Assembly: GCA_013399855.1 (NCBI GenBank)
Contig: VXAY01002371.1
Coordinates: forward strand, 1,647,337 to 1,711,336
Direction of reading: 5' to 3'
DNA length: 64,000 bases
Source: Oxyruncus cristatus
Lineage: Eukaryota; Chordata; Aves; Passeriformes; Cotingidae
Below, piece by piece: positions 23,801 to 38,800 of the stretch; position 1 is the stretch's first letter; each line of letters opens with the position of its first letter. Under the pieces are notes generated by a model. The model saw only the letters and a list, made by a program, of their open reading frames with translations, ran no database searches and was not told where the DNA came from. The position numbers were made by a program, and so were the translations under genes.

Positions 23801-26800
23801 TTGCAGCAGGGCATAAATCAGTCAACCATGCTGTTTGCAACCTCCTACTCACTTTCTGAATGTGAGTGAATATAGATAAAAGGATGAAAGTTAGTCTTCC
23901 ATTCCAGAATGCTTTTTTTTCTTTTGGTAGCAGGGAGGCAAAGGAAAGATGTAATTAAATAAAGCAAGGGGAAGATGTAATTAAATATGGAGTGTGCCAT
24001 TTAAGAGTGCTGGTGATAGGCAGGCGGCTTCAGGAATGAAACATCTTTTGACTGTACTCAGGCTGGAGCGGGAGGTTGTATCCCTGGTTAGTGGGATATA
24101 TAGAGCCGGGATTCAGAAAGTAACAAAAGAGAAGTCTGTTCACCTCCACGCTGTGACTTGCTGTTGTTCACTGGCAGCAGATACAGAGCTCCACAGAACA
24201 GAGCAGCAGCAGCTTTTTAAAAGAAACAAGTTTATAGAGAGTGGGCAGGGAAACTATGAGGAATAGGTCTCAGAGCTAAGAGGCAGGGAGAGGAAGTCCA
24301 GCTTATGCTGCAAAATTTCCAGTAAACATTACAATGTTTTAATGAGATGATCTTCTCCCTTTCTCCCTTTCTCCCTTTCTCCCTTTCTCCCTTTTTCTTT
24401 TATTTTTTTTTTTTTCAGAATGATTGGGATTTTCTGTAAAGAAATTAAAAAATTTGGGGATGATACCTTAAAAGTGAACAAGTTTCTGCATTTCCAGCCA
24501 GGCCATAGTTTCTGGAATTTTATTTGCTAAATATAGCCATTTCAGTTTTGATCCACGGAAATATTTGACCACTTTAAAATTAGTTATATTGTTTTTATTA
24601 AATATAACTTGTTCAGTGAACAGTGTTCTAGTAATCCATGACTTTTAAACCTGAACATTTAACGAACAAAATACCAGTCTCTCTTTTCTGCTTTTACTGT
24701 TCCTGCAGATGAAGGTGTGGAAGTAGCTGCTATTTTTTGTGGTTTCAGGAGAAGACCATTTTGCAAATAAGACACTTTTAAAAAGTTTTTACTTGAAAAC
24801 CACCCACTACTATAAGGTTCTATTTCATTTCATATATTAATAATAAAAGCCACCCATAAGTGTCTGGAAATCATGTGGTTACTAAGGTTAAGATAAATAT
24901 GTGTTTAGAATGTGTGCAGATTTTCTTCATTATGCTGGGTTTGCATTTTCGTTCTTTGGAAAACAGACTCAGTTTCCCTTCTTGTATTTTAAAATAAACA
25001 TTTCTCTTCTGGAATGTCTTATTTAACTTGTAAGCATATTGAGATATCCTTTAAAAAATTCATTGCCTTACAAATTGAGGAAAGTTTATTTAACTGTGCA
25101 AAGATCTATAGGACAAAACGCAGGTTCTTCTCATGGGTGATTCATACATTCAAAGGCCAAACATGCCTTAATAATTCTCAGTGTTTTGTTTGACTATGGG
25201 TTCAATAAGCTTATAATCAGACCAAACTAAGCTGTGTTGTGAGAATTAATGTATAGATGCCCTGATGAATTTTGAGAGATTTTTTTTTTAATTTATAATT
25301 ACTAAACACTTTAAACTGGTACTTTTTTGAAAAAGCTTGAGATTATTAAATGATGATGATGATTGACACCAATGATGTGGATTAAGAAGTCTCTAGAGCA
25401 TTTACTTCATCTGCATAGCAATCTCAAACTATTTGACGTCCTAGTTACTGTTTAATGTTTTCATTCAGATGGCCTCATTACTGTAGTTTATTTCTTCTGT
25501 GTTTCCTCTTAACTTTAGGAAGTGACTAGATGAGGGCCTCACATAACTCCTGAATGAAATGTCAGTAAAATACTGATAGCATTTGTTATCCCGTGATCTC
25601 CACCTGTGCTCTCAACTTGCTTCTCACCACACCTCTGAGCAGCAATTTTGAGTGCCAGCTTCTGGGGAAAGTTAATGTATATGTGATTTAGCAGTGGGTG
25701 CTGGCTGATACCTGAAGATAAATATGGGACATGGTTTTAATCAGTGGGTTGCAACTTGAATAAGTTAGTGTGCTGAAATGTCTAAGTGGGGTTTCATGTG
25801 AGTTTCCATTCCCAGTGATTTGCCCATATCATCTTTACAGATGGTAGATTATTTAGGGGACTTCTCTATATACAATCCATGAATCCTAATTTCAGCTTGA
25901 GTGCTTTTATTGCATCTTTATCGAATTACAGTTTGATTTAATTGACAGCCTGCCTTCCAAGGTGTCTTTTTAAGATGGGAGATTTTAGCATGAAATTCCT
26001 GCAGTTGAACGAAGAAATATTATTGAACTTTGACTGTCTTTCATTAGAGCAAAAATTCACTACAATAAAAAGAGCAAAAATCCATGAAAGCAGTCCATCC
26101 ATGCAGGCTGACAGTTCAATGCTGGATTGACTGGTGCCAGATTTTGATCCTCCGGGGAGCTTTGTAGGCACAGCATTCCTGCTAAAATGGCTCACAGGAC
26201 AGATGACAGAAGAAGAAAGCATGCACTGGGCAAAAAGAAAGGATGTAAACCCCTGGACAAGTGGAGGAGGCATTGTAGGACACGTGCCTCCTTCCAATGC
26301 AGTCCTAGAAGGAGCTGTGAGTCAGTGCTGGAAGCTGTTATGGGCATCTTCTGACACTGGGACAGAGGCAAGAGGATGTGCAGAGCTTATTTTAAAGGCT
26401 CAGGCTCTAAGGCAGTGAGAGGGAACCCACAGCTGCAGAAAGTTATTCCGGTATCTCCCAACTGCATACTGGTGAGGCAGTTGGCCTTGCCCAGGGACCC
26501 TATGGATGGACTCGGTGCAACAGTGTTGAGGGACCTCTCACTGGCAAAGTTTTCCAGGGCAAATTCTTTAGTTCATTTCCTGAGACTAGCTGTGCTCTGA
26601 CAGCTTGAAGTCCTGTGACAAGATCTCCTGACTGTTGTGTTGTTGACATTAATGTGCCCTAGAAATTTCCAACTGTATACAGCCGTGCCTGTGCTCATGT
26701 TTACATGGGCACAACTGTTCAAAGGCAGCCTAAACCAAAGAAAGCATGTGTTTTCAAGGTGCAAGGCATAGTGTTAGGACTCAGGAATTCCTCACTGCTA

Positions 26801-29800
26801 ATTCTGGCTGACACATAACTCCTGCTGTGGCTTTCCATGCATGTGGATGAAGCCAAAGGGACCTACTAGGGGTCACTGCTTCCAGGCCTTGGTAGCTATG
26901 TATAGGACAGTGTTTTAATATCTATCATATAGGTATGGAAGTCACACTGATTATCAAAAATCTATCATTCAAGAATAGCTACATGGAAAAAATAATTTTT
27001 TTCCCTCCCCTTCTCTAGGTAAAATTTAAATTAATGCTATAACTTTAACTTATTTGGAGACCCCTAACTGAGGGAAGTGTAGAGAGCTCCATCATGATCA
27101 CCGTGCTCTGCAGTGTTAAATAGTGGAAAGAGAACTTAAATGTGCTTCTCTATTTTTAGTCTTTCTTCATACCATATTCTCACGAGTGCTCTCACCATCA
27201 ATCTTTGCCCTTTCTACATGCAGTCAGTCAGCGGAGTATCGCCTTACTGTGTCACACTTTATTGCTGTTATCCGCAGGCTGCGTGTGAGCCAGCTGCACG
27301 TGTAGATTGGGCACTTTTGAGGAAGCTGGTTGTAAGCACAGGTGAGCATGGTATGGCTTCCTCCACCATCCGCCTGGGGGGAGGGCTGATACCAGCGAGG
27401 TGGCCTCCTGCCAGCTCAGAGACTCTGCTCTTTGGCCTTGACAGCAGAGAAGAAAGAAATCAATCACAAACCGCATCTAGTGACAGATTGTATAAATCAT
27501 ATGGGTTACTTTGGCTGTTCCCATTTGGAGGCTGGCTGGCTGTCGGTGCTGGGAGGTGTTCTTCTCTCCTCTTCCCTTGGTGGCAGGGCCAGTGTTCTGC
27601 AGACATGTAGGCAGATGCTTTGAAGCCCAGCTGCAAAGCCCAACAGACTCATTTCCCACAAGAGCAGAGCTTTGCTACTGCTGACAAGTGGCAGTCTTGT
27701 GTACAAGGTATTGAGGGATGCAAAGCAAATGGAAAAGGGGAGTAGGAAGCGCATGGAGCTCAGGAGATTTCTGCTTGCATCACTGAAGTGAGCAGAGAAG
27801 GCTGTATGTCCAAGTCTGCGTTGTCCTCAGAAAGACCCTGGCTTTGGCCATCAGTCAGTGGCAGGACCGTGCCATGACATACTGAGCATAGCCCTAGGTA
27901 GGTGCTGGCCTTTCAGACCTGTCCATGCTTTGGCCTATGTGTGAGGGTTTTCCAGCTTCAGATGTCTTTAAAAGAACCCCACCAAATACCAATCCTCCTC
28001 CCCCCACACCATCTGTTTTCCACTGAAAGTAGAAAGATATACTTGCAGAAATTTTCTTCTTTATTTAAGTTGCTGGGTTTTCATATAGAGAATCTGTATG
28101 GTGAACACTGCAAGCGTTTTTTGAGTGTTGATTTCTAGGCATCATTAAAGTGCAACACATCTTTGACAGAAATAAAATATGTTCTGATTTTTATGATGCT
28201 CAAATTGTGCATCTACTATGGTTAAAAATACAGATATTAATTAACTGTAACAAGTTGCATTAGCCTACTGTATGACAATGTGTGTTGTTTGCAGACTGGG
28301 TTAGTGGTTGTGGTACTCATGTGGGAACTGGAGATAATTGCTGCTAGGTAGCAAATTATCACCATTACAACAAAGGGTGTTTATAAAGTTCCTCCCCTCT
28401 CTGTTCAGTCAATACAGGTAGGACACTAAATCAGAGCTGCCACTTCTGTTTCTCCTACAGAGGAGTTTCAGAAGTGGAAGGTTAAGGGCCCGTGGATTTC
28501 TGCCTGACACATGGAAGTGTGCCCGGCTGTCTTCTGGATAACTGAAAATGACAAGGGCTTTTACAGGGAATGGGAGGTGGCAAATTGTTTCAAGAGCAAT
28601 TGGGAAAGCATATTCGCTCTGATAAAGAAAGGATGATTGCAGTCAAAATGAGGCTGCTATACATATGTGACCAGTTTTAACTGATTATAGAGATGGAAGA
28701 GGAATTATACGGAAAACTGAAGATCAGGAGAGGAAAAAAGTCAGAAATCTGTTAAGATTGGCTGCATGAAATACTTTGCTGCAGGTGTCTCCAGATAAAC
28801 TACTGTGCAGATTACTTGAAACCTGCACTAAAATTGTGAACTTGTCTCCTTCCGTCACAGAAGGTGATGACAACAATGATAATTATGTGTTTTGTGGAGA
28901 AATCCTGACAATAGGTTTTGATATGGAAAGAAGAGGGATTTGATCGAGGTTTCAATCACTCCTTGGTCTCATATAGCCGAAGGAACCAGAGAAAGAAAAC
29001 AAAGTATGTTTAATTTACATATGCTCATTCACTTTGCAAGGCACAGCTGTATTTTAAATAATTGAAAATACCTGCAGTGAGCTGCTCTGACCAAACTTCA
29101 GCATTCTTGGCCACCTGTTGTGTGTATAGCATGCTATTTTTTCATCCACAGGATATTCAGAGTATGTTGCTGTGCAGGTTGAATAAATAAATAAAGTCAG
29201 TAATGAGAAAAAAAATGAATAGGAAAAGGACTCAGAAGGTGAATTGATACATTTTATAGTTACCTATGTAATTAGCAGAATAAGCAGTGGGGAGCATGTT
29301 ATAGTGGCTATTCTGTTGCACGTCTGTTGCTTAACTTTCTCTTTGTTTACAAATGTGTGGCTAGTTTGGGCAGAATGGCTCTAAATATCATGCTACCAAT
29401 GGGATCCAGTTCTGGCCAGCAGCCTTTTCCTCCAAGTGGTGTGGAAGTAGTGCTTAGGTGACCAAGGCTGATGAGCTGTTTCAGTGGTTCCTCTTCTGCA
29501 CAGCCATCTGATTTTGGCCAAACACATCTTTGTTGGGTAGAGGGTCTTTGTTGGGTAGAAGGGAATTGGGCCAAAATATGCCCATGCATATGGTATAGTA
29601 TCTGGGAGTAAAAACTTATTTACTAATAGCACAGATCTAGGGACTATCAGAAAACTGAGGTCTTGGTGATGTTATGGCAGTGCCTTGATTAGGTCCTGCG
29701 TCTTTTAGTATTACATATTCCTCCTCAGGGTGCGACACTACTAGAAGCCACTAAGGTTTTGGTAAATACCTGGTTTTAAATATTTTTTGGTCAGAGACTG

Positions 29801-32800
29801 AGGCTTCATTATGTAAGTCCTCAGCTCTTTAGCCAGTGTGTTGCTGAAATCAGAGGCATACAGCAGCTTTGCTTTCTCCTGCAGCCTGTCTTTAGGCATT
29901 GGAAAGCAAAGTTTCCTGGTGGGCAGAATCTTTCTTTTTTCTTCTTTTTTGGTATTGATATTTAATCAAATTTTCAGTGTCTTATGTGCCTGCCCGTTGG
30001 TAAACATGCAACACCATTCTTTCAACAATTTTGCTTATCTTTGGTGGTATTCTTATATGTGCAGTTCTGCCCTATAAAGGGATTACTAAGGACTTCTATA
30101 TGTGTTTCTTGCAGAGCAGGATAAAAATTGATTCTTGTTTTACGAGGCAATGTGGCTTTTACCCATTTTTAGCATTACCATATTAATATTAACATTATCC
30201 ATTTTTATGTGTAATTTTAACATTGCCGTATTAATAGCTGACTTATAATATGGACTGAACAATAATAGATAATGTTTTTAAAGCTGTTTGACTGTTTTTA
30301 AAGGAAAGCTTGGTGGCTAGATGAAAAAGTCCCACTAATTTGCATTTGGTTTCTAAAATTTGGTCATGGAAAACATTAATTAGTATGTGAAAATATTGTT
30401 GCTCACTTTGTCCTTTTCTTGACAGTTTTCTCTCATTTCCAATTCATATATATATTTTTGTTTAGCCTCTGAGATTAGTGTTTTCATTATTTTATTCCTC
30501 TAGAGATCTTCCTTGTGTGATTATGAGGAGGAGATGGTAGTCAGGATATGCATCTTCTAGCAGACATTCCGTCTGATGGATTTGTCATGATGAAAGGCAA
30601 ATGGGGAGAACATCAAACTCAGCAAGGAAGGCAGGGCAGTCTGGCAAGACTCTCCTGGTCTTTGGAGAGTTTCAGGAAATGGGAGGGGAATACCATTGTG
30701 CAATACCATTAAAGCAAACCTTGGTCCATAAATCAATCTAAGGAGACTGACATTTGTGAGTGGGTTTTTTCTCATATAAAGTAAGCTAAATGTTTTTGCC
30801 ATAACTGCAGAGAAGCAATAAAAGGCCAGGGAAGGCAAAGGTTATAAACAAAGCATACTGTGCCGACAGAGGGTTCATAGATGATGACCAGAAACAAATA
30901 AAGTGAGTAAGGCCGGTACTCTGTTCTGATAAATTTCATTGATTTCTGCACAGTTCTTTATGGTTGCAGCCTGCCCTGTTATATTGTAGCTCTAAACCTT
31001 TCATTATGGCTTCAGATGATAACAGCTGTTGAAAACACAGCAGGAGGTTGTGGTGACTACCATGGGGGTAAAGTACCATTTGCTAAGAAAATAATTAGGA
31101 AAAAACCCATTTCTGGGTAGCTTTTATCTGCCTGTGGTGTTGTCCTTGCAGAGGAACATTATATGCCAATACTGCATTTGTTTCCTTGATGAGTTCATGA
31201 AGCCTTCACAAGAGCAGAGGTGCTCTATAAAGCAGTATAATCAGATAGATCCCACTTGCTGAGTCAGTGCAAATGGTTTGCTGCTGTGCGCTGCCTCAAC
31301 TTCGTGAGACCACTGTGTCAAGACTGTCCAATGTCCCTCCTTTTCACATAAACACAGGTACCTGAAGCTTTTTGCTGCTGTGATTACCCTACTCTCAGTG
31401 CCACACTAGGCAGTTTGTGCCCAGATCAGATATCTGCTTACACCAATAACAACAACTCAAAGATGTCTGTAGCCACATTAAAAAAAAAAAAAATAGAAAG
31501 CTAAACCAGGAAAACAGTCCCCAGATGCTGTGTGATTTCCTAACAGTATAAGATGAGGTACAAGGCAGCTCCAAATCACAAGACTTTTGACCAAATCTCC
31601 AATTACCCTAGGTAAGCACAAATCCAACCATTATTTTCTTGTTTGTTTCTGACCTGATGCTGAATGAGGAAGGGGGCCTGAAACGCAGTCTTAACAAACT
31701 TTTAGCAAAAGAGAGCACAGACTGTGGGGGTGTGGTATATAAGTTGATACTGGCATATGCTACGGGAGTGCAGGAAAACTGCCAAAGCACCTGCAGGCTG
31801 CTGCTTGGCAACAACATCAGAAAGGTACCTGGTTCCCTCTTTCTTACTAATAATTGGTGAAAGACCAAGAAGAGTATGCATGCATATGTGGAGAAAAAGA
31901 TGGGATAAGAGGACAAAAGGAACAAAACCAGGTCATGCATCTAACACTGTTTACAATACTGAAAATAACCGTGGACTGCAGTTATTTTGAAGAAACCCAA
32001 GCTCGAGCTATGTGGAGATGAATGAATTGGAAAGGAACTCTTTATTCATTAAATGTACTTTGAATGTGCTGCATGGAGATACTTACTGTAAGATTTCCAT
32101 TCCTCTACAGCCCACCCTGTCATATCAGCTCAGGGTGCTGCAGTATTCCTGACTCTAAAATATTTTTGGAGGATGGCAATTCCACTGGACCTCTTTTACT
32201 TTTATATGATGATGATGATGTGTATTTGTGGGCAGAAAAGGTTATTTATTTAATGCCATCACTGGAGTAGCACTGAATCTATCATCTACTTCTACCTTTT
32301 GACCTTGTATATTGCTTGCTGCAGCCCTGTCTGCCTCACCATCCTGAACCTTTTACTCTTCTGCAGCTTCTGAGTATGAATAAAAAGCCAAGGACAAGTG
32401 CAGGAAGTGTCAGGGATGTGGTTCCAATGACTTTCTGCAGAAATATATTTCAAGGACAGGTGTGGGCTGTGAGACTGCTGTCAGCTAGGAGGGAAGGTAG
32501 AGTACAGGTTGGGTGCCATCGCAGAAGAAATGACATGGCTCTCCAGGGGCCTGCCTGCTTGCCTGCCCACCGCCACTTGTCGCTCTTCTTAAAGACACTA
32601 CAGTTGCCTTGGAATAACCTCACTTGTTTTCCCTGGGCAAAAAAATACTGAGTTATGGGGGTGATAAGGGCTGCCTTTTAACTGCAGGTGATGAAAGAGT
32701 GTGGATTGTTGAGCACTGGAATAGGGGTAGGGGACAGGAAATTCTGCTGGTACCTAAACCTGAATCTTGCACCTGTGACTCTGCTGACAGTATTTCAGTT

Positions 32801-35800
32801 GGAAAGAAGGAAATGGGCATGGAGGCTCAAGTGCTGTAGTTCTTAACCTTCCTTATGAGGGCATCTAAATTCTAAAAGTCAGGTCCGTGGTTGATCCAAA
32901 CCCTTTATTTTCAGAGAATTTACACAGAGAATAAATCTTGGCCAATGTATGTGTTCTGTAATACCCTTTTCTTTATGACTCTGGAACACAGTTATATCTT
33001 AGAAGTTTTCATGGTCCCATTGATGTTTTGCAGGGTTCCTTTCTTGCAGCACCATGGAAGGCTGTGTTGCTCTTGGGTAGTTGCCACACCACATTGTCTA
33101 GCTCCAGGCTGAGATTTTATTTATTTTTATTTCACATTGTTTCAACTGTTTTCACTTTTGTGTTATTTCCATGCTCCAGCAGAATTTCTTCATGAATGTG
33201 GCAGCACATCAGGTTTCTTGGTTTGAGTTGTAGTTAGTTAAATAGCCTGCTGGATTTGTTTGCCCTTATCTGAGAATTTTCATACTGTAGCAGCAACAGC
33301 CTGAAAGGTGACATTGAGCTCTTACCAAAGGAAGGGAAGAGATGAGAAAGTTGTTCTCCCAGAACTCTGCTGATCTAAGCTTTTTCTAGCTAGTCATGTT
33401 CAATTCAAGTCCCCAGATGAGACACTATCACTCTTGTAAATGTGAAAAAATCTTTGCCAGAGTATATAGCAATGTAATTGCAATGTAACTCTATGCATGG
33501 TCAGTTGCATGGACATATATACATTGCAGTCTGTCCTCTACACACTCTCTGTTGTTTGGTAACTATGATTTTAAAAAAATATATTTTTTTTAGTGCTTGC
33601 TTTTCTGAGCCTCTGTTGCTGTGTGCTTTCTGGTGTTCATTATATAGGTTTTCTGTTACTAAGACTGCATTCAATACATTCTTCATCTCTTACTTTTACA
33701 CTTTATTTGTGTTTAGGCCAGTCAAATAATCAATTAAACGGTCACTTCGAATGAAATCTGAAAACATTTGTTTGTCAGTAGCAAGAGAAACATTGGCTGT
33801 CCCGTCTAAGAGGTATAACTTAGCTTTCAGTGAACAGATAAGTACTGTTACTGTTCATAATAGAGTGACTGTTTACAGAGGGGCTGCTGAAGGCTTTATT
33901 GTAATACTAAGGGGAAACTGATATGAAGAGTCATCTTGTGTAATAAAACATAGCTCTGCTTACTGATCTAGAAAAGGAGGAAATGTCTGAAGACCTCCCT
34001 CTCCTATCTCTTGTAGGATTACCTCGACTGTATTGCTGACCAGACCAAGCTCTCCCTGGGGACAGAAGAGCGATCAGCCCTGTTTGGAAACATACGGGAT
34101 ATCTACCATTTCAACAGGTAAATTCATATTTAACTAAATGAAAACAGTTCAATAGCCTGTATTAATGAGAGAGGGCAAACCAACCAAAGATGCTTTTATC
34201 ACTCTAATATGGCCAAGATCTATAAATTGAGAAATTATCGAATTTTGATTCTACGCAAAGTCGGGTTGTGGAGATCAGAATTTTTTATCTGTTTATTGGA
34301 TGAATCAAGTGTGGTCTCCATTTTTGTTTTTATGCTGAGTATTTTTATGAATGTAAGCTTAACCTGGTTTATGCCTTAACTGAGCCTAATGCAAGACCAC
34401 TGTGAATGAAATTCTTACCTTAATGAAGACATATTTTATTCCTACTTCTGTGTACCCATGTACATCACCCAGATCTGGATTTTGTAGTGTTTTATACTAC
34501 TAGGTACTCCCTGAATTAATTTCCCAAAACTGTGTGGAAGTGTGAACTGTATCGTTCCTTTATTGAAGTCTTCTGTTCAGTATGTTTCCAGCCTTCTCTA
34601 AAACTCTGCAGATGGGATTCTAATGTATATTGGGGACCTGGAATAAAATTTCTTGCTTGTATAGCTGGTGCCACATTGTGTAGGACCTCAGTTTCTGCAG
34701 TTTTAGGAGCGTGCTACTGCTACTTTTGTTTGAATTCTCTGTTACTATAAAAATAATTAACTTATTCAGCATTTAAGGAAAATCTGAATATTCTACCAAT
34801 GCAAGAAATATATTGACATAAAGTTCTCACATCTTTTATATCCCAGTATTCCTGTAAAAGCTCTTCTAGCTTTGCTATAGTTGACAAAACATCTCCCAAA
34901 ATACTGTGTTCTTTGAAGAATAACAGACAATATAATTGAATCGGAAGAGGACTCTGAAGTGGAGCGCTTGTGTCAAAGAGCATCTTCAGTGTTTTTCCAT
35001 CATCATGGGAAGTTACTTTAAAGTGATTTAACTGCTGGGATCTCTGTTCAGTGTCAAAGGAAAGAGTAATAATGGATCTATTCAGAATTTATGGACAAAG
35101 ATGAAACCCAAAATCTTTTCCTGTAACTTAAAATAGCTACTGCAGAGTAATGGAAATATGCTTAACTAGAAAGCCACTGTGTCCTGCTTCAGCTGCAGCA
35201 ACTGACTTGACCAAATGTCTAACAGCTGGAAAATACATGGTGGGAGCCTGCTAAAAGAGGCTCATGGCCTGTTTTAGAGCGATGAGACAGTGATTGTAAG
35301 CTTACAGATTCTCAATGGTCACAGGATGGAAAAACACAGTCCTAACCGTTACATTTTCTGATTCTTCAAAAGCTAGAAGAATAACAGACTTGGTGGCTAG
35401 GACACATTTATGCCAGGATCATTGCAAATATTACCTAATAAAAATACCTCCCAGTATGATCAATCATTATACAGAATAATTGAGCTGTGGGGGGGAAAGA
35501 TTTGCAGTGGTTAAAAAGGAAAAATTAAAAAACAACAACAAAAAAAGCAGTTTGGGGCAATTTTAAAGATAGAGATATTTTAGAAAGGTTAAAACTCACC
35601 TGAAAGTTGTCCAAAGCCTCTAGTAAATTACCAGTGTATTTCAGGCCTTCTTATATAAAGTTTTGCATGGAAATTCAGAGTTTTTAAAACTGAACACTCA
35701 TTGTAGATCAATACAGCTTCAAGGATTAAGTTTACTCCTGTGTGAAATTTGGCATATAACTTCTGGTTCCTAAATGTACTCTAGAGCCTTTTTATTTATT

Positions 35801-38800
35801 TTTCCTGTCAGAAAGAGGTCCACTTGATTTTTGTAAGCGTGATTTTATAGTTTCAGAGTTACTTCGTTTTTCTCGGCTTTGAATTTGACCGTTAATCAAT
35901 GACCAAAGGTTTTAGTCTTGGGTTTTTACGCAGACTTTCAGATCTGAAAAATTTCACTTCAATAAATGGGAATTTCTGTCAGCTGAACTACTTAGGATTT
36001 TCAGATGTTTTGTTGAATGGCAAAAATGATGGTGAAGATAGTAACTGCTAGTTCCATGACTGTGATCTTTTTTTAGAAAGCTATTTCTTAAAGCAGAATC
36101 ACTGACTGTATACTGGTCCACTGATCCTTGGGAAACTACTGATTTATTTATTTGGAAGGGGGAAGTGTTCTCTAAGTCAGCATTTGCTGCCTTTCTTCCC
36201 TGGCTTCCCTGCTGAGATTCTTTCCAGTGTCCTTTTAGGATAAATTCTCCGTGATACCAGGACTCAATTCTGAAAGGGAAACTCTGCAGAGAAATGTACT
36301 CAAGTTTAGTACTTCTAACAACACTTAGAGGTCAAGGTGAAACTTCTGCTGCTGACACAGATCATCCTGCATGGTCCTTGGCCATCAGTGACTACTGAAG
36401 CACAGAAATACAGTGGAGGGACCATTTTCTGTAACTGCCATACTCAGCAGTTCCTGTGCTCTTAGTTTCACGATGGTAAGGTCTGGCTTCTTCTGAGGAG
36501 TCTTCATAAAAAATTAAAGCATCCTAAAAGGCATTATAATTTGACTTATTCATTTAGTAAGATAATGAATGCACTGTATACGAAATTTTCAGTCTATTTA
36601 TGCTTACCTCTCTCATCCCAAAAGAGTTAGTGTTAGCTCTATATGATGATCATAACGATTCAGATTTTCCCAGCCCATAGTAACCCAAGCTACATAACTC
36701 AGTAAGTGGCAGTGGTACTAGTATCATCCTTCAGTCTGAATCTTATTAATGATTCATCTGAGAGAGCATGAAGTTCCTCCAGTGGTGCTTTGTTATGCTC
36801 CCTTCTGGCCTGGGTGTTTGGCATAACTGAGTTGTAGAGGCCAAGAGCTGTGAACAGCATAAAACCTCTGTATATTCAGGTGAAGGGGGCTAATGCTTTT
36901 TTCTGTTTGGTTTTTTTTCTGCCTCTTGCCAGGTACTTAAACGTAGTCTATAATAAAAGCCCAGTTTTTTCACATGTCAGCTTGGTATTATAGGGATTTA
37001 TTTAAGTTTTTCAGGATGATTGAGCGTGACATATTTGCTGTTTTTACAGTGGCAGACTACTCTTACCAATCCTGTTCTTACCAGCCAGGTGAGACAGAAG
37101 AGAGTGCAGTATAGGTAACAAAATCTTCCAAAAAACAGCCCTTGTACTATGGGCTTGTGCTGAAGACACAAACCAGTAGCCTATTTACTGCATAAACTTG
37201 GACTCATTGCATGAATATATACAATTGTTAAGTGTTCTTTGCTGTATCCTGAAGGAAAAATAATGTGTTTTTATAAGGAGACCAGTAGAAATTATATTAC
37301 AATCAAGGTGCTGCCATCAGGAGAGCCTCTTCTGCCATACAGCAGGAATCCTAGGAGCCTGTTTGGTATGTTTGATGTTATTTCCAAAACTCATGTGTGG
37401 GACACAGTCAGTCAGTGTAACTAATGGCTATTTGTCACCATTGCTACAGCTTGCTTCTTTTCCTGATGTAAATGAGCTTCATGACTGTGAGGTATCCAGC
37501 AAGTGTTATATTTTTATTCCTATTTTGATGAATGGAGAAATTGAGGTGCGGAGGTGAAAATGCTGCTATGCAAAGTGATTTAGTGACCGCTGAACCTGAG
37601 ATTTCTGCCTGTCTTTGTTCGTTGTGGCTGCTTTCTGATTTCTCCCTTTCCTTCCTCCAGTAATTAGAGAAGGAAAGAATAAGGCAGGAAACTCTTCTGA
37701 TTTACTCCTTTTTGTACACAGAGAGGGGAATTGTGTCTGCTTACAGAGGATTAGGGTAGTTCCCTAAATACGGGCTTAAGAGCTCTTAGGCAAAACTTGC
37801 TCAGGGAACCAGCTGTGAATTCGGGGATAAGTAGCCCTAAATGGAAAATCATCTGCAGGAGGTGGGAGGGAAGAGGGAGGAGAAGAAAATTATATTAGAG
37901 TACGGTTTAGCAGAAAACTCAGTTTCTTGTCTCGTTTTTCTGAGTTCATCTCTCAGTAAGACTGAAGACTGTTCAGATCAAGGAGATACCCTTGAGGTTT
38001 TCTTCTACTTAAACTCTTTATTTCTCTGAATTTGCTTTTGAGAACTGAGTTTCATACAACAGCAAACAGGTTCCATTATTGCTTTGCTCCTGTTACAATT
38101 AATTATTTTCCTTTTGGGTATGTCAAAATTATAAAAGCCTCTCAGTGAGGTGTTGTTTTCATGCATATAGAATGTATATACTCCCTTCCAGAAAACTTTT
38201 TCCAGGCTAACCATTTTTCTTCAGTGAAGAGACACGCTATAGGTTGACAAATTTTCTTCTTGTATGTGTAATACATCCCTGGTTCTCACCAGTATTTTTC
38301 AGAGCAGCTCCTCATTTTCCTGGGTCAAGTAACACTCCTAGAACATACAAAGTCTTAATAAGACAGTGCATGTGCTTCAGTAGCTTTTAAATTTTCTTAG
38401 TTTTAAATTGTGTTAGTTGATATACAAGCTACACAACTGTTTGACTACACCATTATGAGTATTGTAGAAGAGCTGTCAGTCATAGAATCATAGAATAGTT
38501 TGGGTTGGAAGGTGTGTTTAAGGGTCATCTAGTCCAGCTTCCCTGCCATGAGCAGGCACTTCTTCAATTAGATCAGATTGCTCAGAGCCCCATCCAACCT
38601 GGCCTTGAATGTTTCTAGGGATGGGGCATCTACCTGAAGGAAGAGGCTCAGCTTTGCTTAGTGGATCATCAATCCATGGTCATTGTGATGACTTGAATTT
38701 TTAAGTATGTGGAAATACCATTTCCTTATAGTTCTCCTCTGCCTACAAATAAAAAATCCAGTGGCTTGGGGGAAGAGGGGCATCAAAGGGGTTCTCACTC

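Larger units (their letters stand above)
14829..34016 (+). other. PLEKHG1 intron after coding exon 1 (19.2 kb)
   Basis: Largest intron in the window. It contains CR1 blocks at 17074-17590 and 18335-18715 with an assembly gap between them, a pyrimidine-rich stretch at 20095-20580, an 8-bp tandem repeat at 24354-24395, an A-run at 31481-31494 and short tandem duplications (23946-23986, 29527-29563). No other coding exon is supported; ORFs of 90-156 codons here show no recognisable domain. Confidence 0.8.

Noticed and set aside
26134..26418. 94-codon + strand ORF with fairly balanced composition
   Set aside because: I could not match it to any family; no splice acceptor or promoter supports it.
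27140..27610. 156-codon + strand ORF in the long intron
   Set aside because: Overlapping open frames on both strands, low-complexity tracts and no family resemblance; probably GC-richer intron.
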